Position numbers and translations under genes: made by a program. A stretch of 64,000 nucleotides of DNA from Armatimonadota bacterium (GTDB lineage: Bacteria > Armatimonadota > Fimbriimonadia > Fimbriimonadales > Fimbriimonadaceae). Shown in pieces: positions 25,796-32,727 of this stretch (position 1 is its first letter; each line of letters opens with the position of its first letter). The stretch lies in NCBI GenBank assembly GCA_016223145.1, contig JACRPN010000014.1, positions 186,001 to 250,000 on the forward strand, in the 5' to 3' direction. The notes below the pieces were generated by a model that searched no databases, had not been told where the DNA came from, and saw nothing but the letters and a program-made list of their open reading frames with translations.

Positions 25796-27385
25796 GTGGC
25801 GATGGACGATCCCAAACGCGATCTGGCGTTGGCGCTTTCAGCGGCGAACCTCTTGTTCCTGCCGAACACCCTTTGGCTGTTGAACAACCGCTGGATGGTG
25901 TTCCACGCGCGCCTGCCCCTCTCGGTTCACCTCACGTATCTGTTCGTCAACATCCTGTTGTTCGCGCTGCTCGGCTATGGGTGCATCCGATGGGTCCGCA
26001 AGTCGAAGAGCCCGTGGCCCCGAAAGATCGCCGAGTTCTTGTTTCTGGTCCAGTTCCTGTTCACCGTCAAGGGCACTGCGGGAACGCTGATGGCCTCCAG
26101 GACCACGGAGTTCCAGTTCTTCAAGTCGCTGGTGAAGCCTCCCGGACTCTTGATCGCTGGGCCAGTTTTTCTCATCGTGGCTTACGTGCTGTGGAAGCAC
26201 TCACGAAAGGTGACGCGTGTGCTGAGAACGGTCGTGGCCGCTCTGCTGCCCATCTTCTTCATCGACGTCCTCTGGGGGGTCCAATCGGTGATGAGCGTTC
26301 AGTCCGGCGGCGCCATGGCCGATAAGGCGCCCCCAAAGCTCCATCCAGCGCCCCCCCAAGAAGGGCTCCGTGTGGTTTGGGTGATTTTGGATGAGTGGGA
26401 GTACCGCTTATCCTTCGCGGAGAGGCCCAAGGAGTTGAACTTCCCAGCGTTCGACCGGCTAAGGAGCCAGTCCCTGTTCTTCTCCGACGCGAGGTCGCCC
26501 GCCAGCAGGACCGAGTTTTCTATGCCCTCCTTCTTCACGGGCAAGTCCTTCAAGTGGTCGGTCCTGAGCAGCCCGAACAAGCTGACCCTCAAGGACCAGC
26601 AGGGAAAGGAATCCGATTTCCGCACCCACCGGACTTTGTTTGAGGAGGTTCAAGACCTCGGGCGAAATTCCGCTCTCGTCGGGATCTTCTTGCCCTATGG
26701 CCGACTGCTGGGCGACGTGACGCATGTCACCTGGTGGCAGCCGCCCGGCGTCCTTGGTGAGAGCGACAACCACTTGGAGAACCTGACGCAGCAATGGGCA
26801 CTCTCGGTAGGTGATCCCTTCAAGACGATGTTTATCCGCAAGGGCGGCATCCGCGCCAATGAGCTCGGGATTGCGCAGACACAGCGCCTGATCGACGATC
26901 CGAATTACTCTTTCGTGTTCGCTCACCTTTTTCCGCCCCATCCGCCTTGCTATTGGGATCGCAGAAAGGGCGGCTACACGGCATTCAGCTTCTTCCGCAG
27001 CGAGCGGACGATGTATGAAGACTCGCTGCTGCTGGCCGACAACATGGCGGACCGCTTGCTCGATACGTTGCTGGCGTCACCGCTCGAAAAGAATACGGTT
27101 TTCATCGTCACGACCGACCATACCAACCGCGACGCCGAGAAGATGGAACTTGAGCTCGATGCGCGGATTCCCTGCATGATACGGTTCCCCGGTGGCAAGG
27201 CAGGGCAGGCGGATTTCCACTTCAACAACCTGGCGCTGCACGATCTGGTGCTTGCGATCATGAAGGGCGAAGTGAAGGACCAGGATCAGACGGCGGCGTT
27301 CCTGAAGGCCTGGATGGCGAAGCACCCCGAAACCCCAGGTTTCGAGATCAAAGACGGCATCGCCGAAGCGCCTGACGTGAGCTGA
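25796..27385 (+). CDS. Membrane sulfatase / phosphoglycerol-transferase-like protein
   Basis: The N-terminal 170 residues contain four or five membrane helices (for example NLLFLPNTLWLL, VNILLFALLGYGC, PVFLIVAYVLWKH). The C-terminal domain is of the alkaline-phosphatase superfamily: VVWVILDEWEYRL (first metal Asp), SPASRTEFSMPSFFTG (nucleophile region with Thr/Ser) and TVFIVTTDHTNRDAE (second metal Asp-His). This architecture matches LTA-synthase-like and phosphoethanolamine-transferase-like enzymes acting outside the membrane. It starts with GTG directly after the previous stop; ATG at 25802 is the alternative. Substrate unknown. Confidence 0.85.
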   Translation: MAMDDPKRDLALALSAANLLFLPNTLWLLNNRWMVFHARLPLSVHLTYLFVNILLFALLGYGCIRWVRKSKSPWPRKIAEFLFLVQFLFTVKGTAGTLMASRTTEFQFFKSLVKPPGLLIAGPVFLIVAYVLWKHSRKVTRVLRTVVAALLPIFFIDVLWGVQSVMSVQSGGAMADKAPPKLHPAPPQEGLRVVWVILDEWEYRLSFAERPKELNFPAFDRLRSQSLFFSDARSPASRTEFSMPSFFTGKSFKWSVLSSPNKLTLKDQQGKESDFRTHRTLFEEVQDLGRNSALVGIFLPYGRLLGDVTHVTWWQPPGVLGESDNHLENLTQQWALSVGDPFKTMFIRKGGIRANELGIAQTQRLIDDPNYSFVFAHLFPPHPPCYWDRRKGGYTAFSFFRSERTMYEDSLLLADNMADRLLDTLLASPLEKNTVFIVTTDHTNRDAEKMELELDARIPCMIRFPGGKAGQADFHFNNLALHDLVLAIMKGEVKDQDQTAAFLKAWMAKHPETPGFEIKDGIAEAPDVS

Positions 27386-27409
27386 GGCCGACCGGTTGTG
27401 AGGTTCCGA

Positions 27410-27485
27410 AGCCCCTCCCTCGTTTTGGTTCGTTAATGCTTCCGAGTCCCGACCGGTCGGGAAGGGAGGGGTTGGGGAGGGAGAC
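27410..27485 (-). repeat. CCCCTCCCT palindromic mobile-type repeat, copy 3 (reversed)
   Basis: Read on the minus strand it starts GTCTCCCTCCCCAACCCCTC and ends GAGGGAGGGGCT like copies 1 and 2. The centre carries an extra palindrome (CCCGACCGGTCGGG), making it about 20 nt longer. It lies between convergent sulfatase-like and argG genes. Confidence 0.75.
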
Positions 27486-27524
27486 TCAGGACCTCCGACA
27501 TTGTTGTCTTTTGCGGCTCTTCCC

Positions 27525-28709
27525 CTACTTCTGCTTCAGATAGAGCAGGCTCTCCATGCCGTGGGTGCGGACCATGCCCGTCATTTGGCTCTGCTCGAGT
27601 GCCTGCGTGTCGTCGAAGCTCGCCGCGGCTTCGGAGTAGAGTGCATGGGGCGAGGTTCTCCCGACCACCTGCATCCCGCCCTTGAACAGCCGAACCTGGA
27701 CAGAACCGGAAACCCGCCTCTGGACCGATCCGATGAACGCGTTCAGGTCCTCCATGAGCGGTTCCCACCAGAGCCCCTTGTAGGCCAGATCGGCCCACTG
27801 GGCGTCCACTTGGGCCTTGAAGGCGCGTTCGGCGTGCGTGGTGATCAGGGCCTCCAGCGCCCGGTGGGCCGCGATGAGGAGCACCGCTCCGGGGCACTCG
27901 TAGTTTTCCCGCACCTTGAGGCCGATCATGCGGTCCTCCATGATGTCCACTCGGCCAACCCCGTGCGACCCGGCGATGGTGTTGGCGGTCTGGATGAGCT
28001 GCAGCGGCGTGCCAGACCTGCCTGCGACAGAAACGGGCTCGCCGTTCTGAAAGGCAATCTCGATGATCTCGGGTTCGGGCTTGGCTGCTTCCAGCGAGCG
28101 GGTCCACTGAAAAATCTCCTCGGGAGGCGCGTAGCCGGGGTCCTCCAGCCGTCCACCCTCGATTGAGCGTCCCCAGACGTTCTCATCGATCGACCAAATC
28201 TTGTCCTTACTCTGTCCGATGGGAGCGCCGACCTTCTCGGCGTACTCGATCTCCCAGGTCCGGGTCAGGTTCTTCTCGCGAATGGGGGCGAGGATGGGAA
28301 TCTCAGGAGCGAACGCACGGAGCCCGAACTCGATCCGGAACTGGTCGTTGCCCTTACCCGTGCAGCCATGAACAAACGCATCGACGCCGCCTATCTCGTG
28401 AGCTTTTTCTGCCGCGGCTTTGGCGATTAGCGGCCGGGCGATGCTGGTGGAGAGAGGATAGCCGAAGTAGTCCGCATTGGCCTTGAGTGCCGTGAAGCAA
28501 TAGTCCTTCGCGAAGGTGTCCTTGGCGTCGACCACGTGGTGCTCGGTCCCCAGAATCTGGGCGCGCTCCGCCGCCTGGGCGATGTCCTCAGAGGGTTGGC
28601 CGACATCAATCGTTACGGTGACGATGCGGTCGAAACCTTCCTCGCGCATCATGGGGATGCAAACCGTCGTATCGAGACCCCCGGAATAGATGATTAACGC
28701 CGTCTTCAT
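27525..28709 (-). CDS. argG: Argininosuccinate synthase
   Basis: ATP-dependent ligation of citrulline and aspartate, the penultimate arginine step. The P-loop-like LIIYSGGLDTTVC is at the N-terminus, with VHGCTGKGNDQFRIEFG and GSHGVGRVDIMEDRMIG further on. I chose ATG at 28709 (MKTALIIYSGG, 394 aa), which matches the family; ATG at 28721 adds MSLP. CAAAAT lies 10 nt before this start. It is on the same strand as argH, but a plus-strand operon separates them. Confidence 0.95.
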   Translation of the reverse strand: MKTALIIYSGGLDTTVCIPMMREEGFDRIVTVTIDVGQPSEDIAQAAERAQILGTEHHVVDAKDTFAKDYCFTALKANADYFGYPLSTSIARPLIAKAAAEKAHEIGGVDAFVHGCTGKGNDQFRIEFGLRAFAPEIPILAPIREKNLTRTWEIEYAEKVGAPIGQSKDKIWSIDENVWGRSIEGGRLEDPGYAPPEEIFQWTRSLEAAKPEPEIIEIAFQNGEPVSVAGRSGTPLQLIQTANTIAGSHGVGRVDIMEDRMIGLKVRENYECPGAVLLIAAHRALEALITTHAERAFKAQVDAQWADLAYKGLWWEPLMEDLNAFIGSVQRRVSGSVQVRLFKGGMQVVGRTSPHALYSEAAASFDDTQALEQSQMTGMVRTHGMESLLYLKQK

Positions 28710-28741
28710 GGGAAGGCTCATTTTGGCAGGAAGTGGGTTTG

Positions 28742-28816
28742 CGGTGCGGGGTGCTGGGTGCGGGGTGTGGGGTGTGGGGTGCAGGGTGCTGGGTGCGGGG
28801 TGTGGGGTGCGGGGTC
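28742..28816 (+). repeat. GGGTGCG/GGGTGTG tandem array upstream of argG
   Basis: About ten units of GGGTG(C/T)(G/A/T) directly upstream of argG, followed by a GTCCGACTTGTCTGAC run at 28831-28873. Shorter GGGTGCA units occur at 62333-62358. Confidence 0.85.
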
Positions 28817-28826
28817 AGCGGAGGCG

Positions 28827-28876
28827 CCCCATAGGTCCGACTTGTCTGACTCGTCTGACTTGTCGGACGGGTGGAG
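28827..28876 (+). repeat. GTCNGAC palindromic array, intergenic copy
   Basis: GTCCGACTTGTCTGAC, then TCGTCTGACTTGTCGGAC: alternating GTC/GAC units that pair with each other. The same unit class occurs in frame in the Mo-oxidoreductase gene (52483-52521 and 53520-53572). Confidence 0.75.
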
Positions 28877-28902
28877 GAGCTATCAACTGCCCAACAAATA
28901 CG

Positions 28903-30018
28903 CTAGGCGTCTTCCGGTCCCGCCCAGACGGGCCCGTGCCAACGCCATCTGGCGCGTTCATCGGGAAACGGAAACTCCTTTAGCCGCCAGGCCCCGCTCT
29001 CCCTTTTCGCCTCAGCTTCCGGCATCACGCCGGACACGGCATCCGGCGATTGAACGCAACATGCGCCCGTGAGCTGTCCGAGCGCAAGAGCGTCCACGGG
29101 GCCCCCGTCCAACCGGTGCAGGAACCCCGCAACCGTCGTGTCGCCGGCGCCCGTCGTTCCGGCCACCTCAACGTCCCAACAGGGCGCCAAGAGCTGCCGG
29201 TTCTCCCAAAGGTCACTGGGGCCAAAGCAGTTCTCGGAAGAAATACGCCCGGAGCGAAGGTAGAGCCCATCCGCCCCGCACTTCAGCACAACGACCGATG
29301 CCCCGCGGCCCAAGCACCAGGCGCTTAGCCGTTCGAGCGTCTCCAACTGATTGAGAGATGCCGAACGGACCTCCTCGCGAAGCATGAACGCGAGTTCATC
29401 CACGCTGGGGACGAATAGCTGAACATGCGGCAGGACTCGGGACAAAATGCTGGGCCAATCCGCCCTACCGGCGTCTGAATTTGGGTCCGGGAGGCTCAGG
29501 TCAAGGCTGGTGGTCAACCCCTTGGCTCGCGCTCTCCGGAACAGCCTTTCTAGCTCAGTACCTCTGTCTTCATAAAAACGCCGCATGATGGGCGGGTAGC
29601 CGAAGTGGAAGAGTCCCGCGCCTTCGAGAGCTTCGTCAGAAACGTCGGAGGCCGAAAAGGTGTCGTTCGCGCCGGGGAAGTGCAGGAACGTTCGGTCTTT
29701 GGCCGGACGGCTGATGACGACGCTGTACGACGTGCGCTCGCCGCGTACGACTGCCATCCGCTCTGAGAGCGTGCTTCCGTGCGATTCCAGGATGCGAACC
29801 ACAATGTTGCCGAAGTCGTCGTCGCCCACCTTGCCCACGAGCCGCACCTTCGCGCCAAGCTTATGCAAGGCGATCCCGACATTGGAGACCGCGCCGCCTG
29901 TCGAAAGCGTCGCCGGGCCAACCTCTACCAGTTTTCCCGGATTAAGCTCCCCGGCAGAGGCAGGGATGTCTGGAATGATGTCCAGACAGATGTGGCCGGC
30001 GACGACGATGTCGGGCAT
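28903..30018 (-). CDS. PfkB-family sugar kinase
   Basis: Phosphorylates a sugar or nucleoside; the specific substrate is not evident. The Gly-rich N-terminal motif STGGAVSNVGIALHKLGAKV and the C-terminal catalytic signature GTTGAGDTTVAGFL (anion hole and catalytic Asp) are intact. Length 371 aa is somewhat longer than ribokinase because of inserts. It follows a Gfo/Idh/MocA dehydrogenase by 8 nt and a DhnA-type aldolase further upstream, all on the minus strand, suggesting a sugar or inositol degradation set. TAAAAT lies 5 nt before its ATG, so it may also be expressed alone. Confidence 0.92.
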   Translation of the reverse strand: MPDIVVAGHICLDIIPDIPASAGELNPGKLVEVGPATLSTGGAVSNVGIALHKLGAKVRLVGKVGDDDFGNIVVRILESHGSTLSERMAVVRGERTSYSVVISRPAKDRTFLHFPGANDTFSASDVSDEALEGAGLFHFGYPPIMRRFYEDRGTELERLFRRARAKGLTTSLDLSLPDPNSDAGRADWPSILSRVLPHVQLFVPSVDELAFMLREEVRSASLNQLETLERLSAWCLGRGASVVVLKCGADGLYLRSGRISSENCFGPSDLWENRQLLAPCWDVEVAGTTGAGDTTVAGFLHRLDGGPVDALALGQLTGACCVQSPDAVSGVMPEAEAKRESGAWRLKEFPFPDERARWRWHGPVWAGPEDA

Positions 30019-30023
30019 GGGCT

Positions 30024-30029
30024 ATTTTA
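30024..30029 (-). promoter_or_regulatory. -10 box of the PfkB kinase gene, leaderless type
   Basis: TAAAAT on the minus strand, 5 nt before the ATG. It overlaps the stop codon of the upstream dehydrogenase gene. Confidence 0.5.
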
Positions 30030-31169
30030 GAGCTTGACGACGGAGCAGCGCTTCTGGGATTCGAGCGCCGCGGTGAAGAGTTCGTGGGATCGGAGCGCTT
30101 CTTCAGGCGTCGCGCAGCGGGTCGGGCCGATCATTTTCGGGCCATGGACCAGTTCATCAAGGAAGGCGGCGAACATCTGCTGGATGGCGTCGGGGAACCC
30201 GAACTCGAAGATGCCGCCGGTGATGGCGGGATAGGCCGAGGCGTAGCCAAGGTCCTCTTCGCGCCAGGCCTGGGCGAATCCGGGCTCGTAGGGGAGCAGC
30301 CGAAGGGTCTTGGGGCGCTTGGTGGAGTATTCGACGCTCAGCTTCGTGCCGTAGACTTTCAGGAACCAGGTGTTCATTTCCCCTGGGGCGATGCGCTTGG
30401 TCTCCAAGAGCATGGGGAAGCCCTGCTGGGTCTCGCAGGCGAGTGTCGCATTGTCCCAGGTCTCGCAAGGCTCGAGCTTCCCGTCTGGGCCCGGGCGCTC
30501 GGCGACGATGTTGGCGAGCAGAGCCCGGACGTTCGTTGGGAACCAGCCTGCGCGGAACGGCACGTGGACCACGTGCATTCCTAGGTCTCCCATGACGCCG
30601 TATTCGCCGTTGGTTTCGATGCGCCGCTTCCAGTTGATGGGCTTGGTGGGGTCAAGGTCGCTGGAGTGGCAGAAGCCGGCATGAACCTCGATGATCTGCC
30701 CAAAAGCGTCCTTCTCGATGAGCTTGAGGATGCGTTGCACGCCGGGATAGAAAGGGAACTCGGAAGAGACGCGAACGAGCAGCTCTGGGTGCTTTGCAGC
30801 TTCAGAGAGGATGTTCTCGCAAGCGGCCAGGTCGATCCCGAATGGCTTTTCGGCAAAGAGGTGCTTGTCCGCCTTCAGGATGTCGGTGTAGATCTGGGCG
30901 TGGAGGTTGTGAGGGACGGCGCAGTAGACGGCGTCGACTTCTGTGCTCTCCAAGAGGTCTGAATATGTCCTGAAGGACTTATAGGACTTATTCGACCGAT
31001 GGGCCCCGTCAAACCACTCCAGCGCCTTGGGGTTGGTGTCACAGGCGGCCACGATGCGAGGCCGGAAGGGAAGGTCGTTCAGATGAATCCACCGCGCCGA
31101 TGCGCTGGCAAGCTCCTTGCCCATCAGCCCGCACCCGATGATCCCGACGCCTATCTCTCTCTGACCCAT
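30027..31169 (-). CDS. Gfo/Idh/MocA-family NAD(P)-dependent oxidoreductase
   Basis: Two-domain dehydrogenase acting on sugars or inositols. The Rossmann start VGIIGCGLMGKELASASARW binds the dinucleotide, EKPFGIDLAACENIL carries the conserved EKP lysine, and the C-terminal alpha/beta domain follows (DLGMHVVHVPFRAG). I use ATG at 31169 (MGQREIGVG), giving 380 aa; ATG at 31181 is in frame. Flanked by a PfkB kinase and an aldolase on the same strand, it fits a catabolic route in which an inositol or sugar is oxidised, phosphorylated and cleaved. Confidence 0.92.
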   Translation of the reverse strand: MGQREIGVGIIGCGLMGKELASASARWIHLNDLPFRPRIVAACDTNPKALEWFDGAHRSNKSYKSFRTYSDLLESTEVDAVYCAVPHNLHAQIYTDILKADKHLFAEKPFGIDLAACENILSEAAKHPELLVRVSSEFPFYPGVQRILKLIEKDAFGQIIEVHAGFCHSSDLDPTKPINWKRRIETNGEYGVMGDLGMHVVHVPFRAGWFPTNVRALLANIVAERPGPDGKLEPCETWDNATLACETQQGFPMLLETKRIAPGEMNTWFLKVYGTKLSVEYSTKRPKTLRLLPYEPGFAQAWREEDLGYASAYPAITGGIFEFGFPDAIQQMFAAFLDELVHGPKMIGPTRCATPEEALRSHELFTAALESQKRCSVVKL

Positions 31170-31199
31170 GGTTGGCCCCATTTTGGCCCCATTCCGCTT

Positions 31200-31360
31200 T
31201 GAACTGCGGCCGCTTTGGACTGCGGCGACTTGTCGCCGCTCTGCATCAGCCGACTTGTCGGCGCGTTGATCGTCTCGTTCGAAGGAAGCTCTGCAGTAGC
31301 GGGAGGGTAGGTTCTCCTAGGGAAAAGCGGTGAAAAACCGCCGCAGTCCAAATGGGGCCC
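31200..31360. repeat. GACTTGTC-core variable hairpins between aldolase and dehydrogenase
   Basis: GCGGCGACTTGTCGCCGC (about 31222-31239) and GCCGACTTGTCGGC (about 31248-31261) are perfect palindromes that share the GACTTGTC core but differ in their arms. Near 31325 the GCGGTGAAAAACCGC hairpin is followed by CGCAGTCCAAA, the tail also seen at 35268-35281. Confidence 0.75.
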
Positions 31361-31369
31361 AAATCCGGC

Positions 31370-32209
31370 CTAACCAATCAGACTTAGAGCATCCTCCGGG
31401 CTTGCGCCTTCATGCACGACCGCCATCAACGCTCGGGTCATCCCGACAGGATTCGCGTGCTGAATCACGTTCCGTCCGTAGACGATCCCTGCCGCACCTT
31501 GAGCCATCAGGGCGTGGGTGCGCTCCAAAATCTCGCGGTCCGGGACCTTGCCGCCGCCACGCACCAGCACAGGAACCCCGCAAGCCACCTCGATGACACG
31601 GTGGTACTCGCCCACATCGTCGCAGGGGTCGGCCTTAATCACGTCAGCGCCAAGCTCAACAGCCTGGCGAACGAGAGGCAGGATTTTCGCCAGGTCGCCG
31701 TCCACCATGTAGCCCCCGGCGGTCTTGTTCTCCTGCATCACCAGAGGCTCGACCATCAGCGGCATGCCACCCCGCTCGCATTCGGGTTTCAGCTCGCAGA
31801 TGTTCTCAACGCACTCACCGTGAAGCTCGGGCTCATTTGGGAGGATCAAGAGGTTGACCACGACGCAGGAAGCATCCAGCCGAACGGCCTGCTCGACGGC
31901 GTCCACGATCAGCTTGGAGTAGAGGTACTCCGGCAGCTTTTTGCCATAGCAGTTCGCGACGTCCGTGCGTAGAACCAATGCCGGCTTGGCCTTGCCAGGA
32001 ATTGCTTGGAGCAAGGGAGCGGAGCCGGGCGGCAATTGGATGGCGTCGGGGGCAGCTTCGACAAGTTTGGGCACGACCTTTCGCAGGTCCTCGATGCCTG
32101 AAAGGAACGAGCCTTCATTGAAGAACCCGTGGTCGATCGCGACGTCGAAGCACTTGCCATCCGGCGCGAAGAGCCTGTTCAGGCGGGGCAGAGCGGACGT
32201 GGAGGCCAT
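31370..32209 (-). CDS. DhnA/DeoC-type class I aldolase
   Basis: TIM-barrel aldolase related to DhnA fructose-bisphosphate aldolase and LsrF. CFDVAIDHGFFNEGSF near the N-terminus, then GADVIKADPCDD with the likely Schiff-base lysine, and GVPVLVRGGGKVPDREIL plus GAAGIVYGRNVIQH forming the phosphate-binding loops. Length 279 aa is normal. It is first in the minus-strand sugar set (aldolase, dehydrogenase, PfkB kinase). TAGACT is 6 nt before the ATG. The real substrate could be a 6-deoxy-5-ketofructose-type or dideoxy sugar phosphate. Confidence 0.88.
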   Translation of the reverse strand: MASTSALPRLNRLFAPDGKCFDVAIDHGFFNEGSFLSGIEDLRKVVPKLVEAAPDAIQLPPGSAPLLQAIPGKAKPALVLRTDVANCYGKKLPEYLYSKLIVDAVEQAVRLDASCVVVNLLILPNEPELHGECVENICELKPECERGGMPLMVEPLVMQENKTAGGYMVDGDLAKILPLVRQAVELGADVIKADPCDDVGEYHRVIEVACGVPVLVRGGGKVPDREILERTHALMAQGAAGIVYGRNVIQHANPVGMTRALMAVVHEGASPEDALSLIG

Positions 32210-32215
32210 GGGGCG

Positions 32216-32221
32216 AGTCTA
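32216..32221 (-). promoter_or_regulatory. -10 box of the aldolase gene, leaderless type
   Basis: TAGACT on the minus strand with a 6-nt spacer to the ATG at 32209. Confidence 0.55.
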
Positions 32222-32265
32222 TCCGCGATGAAGGGGCAAAAGCTCCCGAAAGCAGTTTCCAGGAT

Positions 32266-32530
32266 TGCGCTTTGCTTTGAGAGTGCGCTCCGGCTTTGGG
32301 AGTGCGCTGGCTTGCCAGCGCTTTGCTTGGCGCGACTTGTCGCTTTAAGAGTGCGCTCCGGCTTTGGGAGTGCGCTGGCTTGCCAGCGCTTTGCTTGGCG
32401 CGACCTGTCGCTTGAGAGTGCGCTGGCTTGCCAGCGCTTTGCTTGGCGCGACTTGTCGCTTGAGAGTGCGCTCCGGCTTTGGGAAGGCGCTTGCTTGCCA
32501 GCGCTTTGCTTGGCGCGACTTGTCGCGCTG
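32266..32530 (+). repeat. Four-copy tandem repeat, 47-67 nt units
   Basis: Each unit contains GAGTGCGCTGGCTTGCCAGC, then GCTTTGCTTGGCGCGACTTGTCGCTT. Copies end near 32346, 32413, 32463 and 32527. Three carry an extra leading GAGTGCGCTCCGGCTTTGG. Each copy holds two hairpins (CTGGCTTGCCAG and GCGACTTGTCGC). Together with the hairpin pair at 32570-32640 it fills the 518-nt gap upstream of the lipoprotein gene. No gene is visible, although false ORFs cross it on both strands. Confidence 0.92.
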
Positions 32531-32571
32531 CCCTTCCGCAGCCCTGAGCCCATCCTGAGCGGACAGATGAG

Positions 32572-32640
32572 CGGACACCGGAACCGGAGGACAAGTCCTC
32601 ACTAGGGAAAATCGGTGACAAGTCACCGCACTCCCAAACC
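32572..32640 (+). repeat. GACAAGTC double-hairpin repeat, copy A
   Basis: CCGGAACCGGAGGACAAGTC, then CTCACTAGGG, then a GGTGACAAGTCACC hairpin and CGCACTCCCAAA. It matches copy B at 35225-35282 along its length. Confidence 0.85.
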
Positions 32641-32727
32641 CGACCGCAGCATGGCAAGCCCCCATCTGGCGCTTTGGGTAGAACCTAGGCACGGGGTAGC
32701 TCCGTCCATTGCGTGGAGGGAGTTGGC

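Noticed and set aside
32266-32530. CRISPR array
   Set aside because: The repeats are contiguous without unique spacers of equal length, units vary in length, and no cas gene is in the window. The same reasoning excludes the other tandem arrays.
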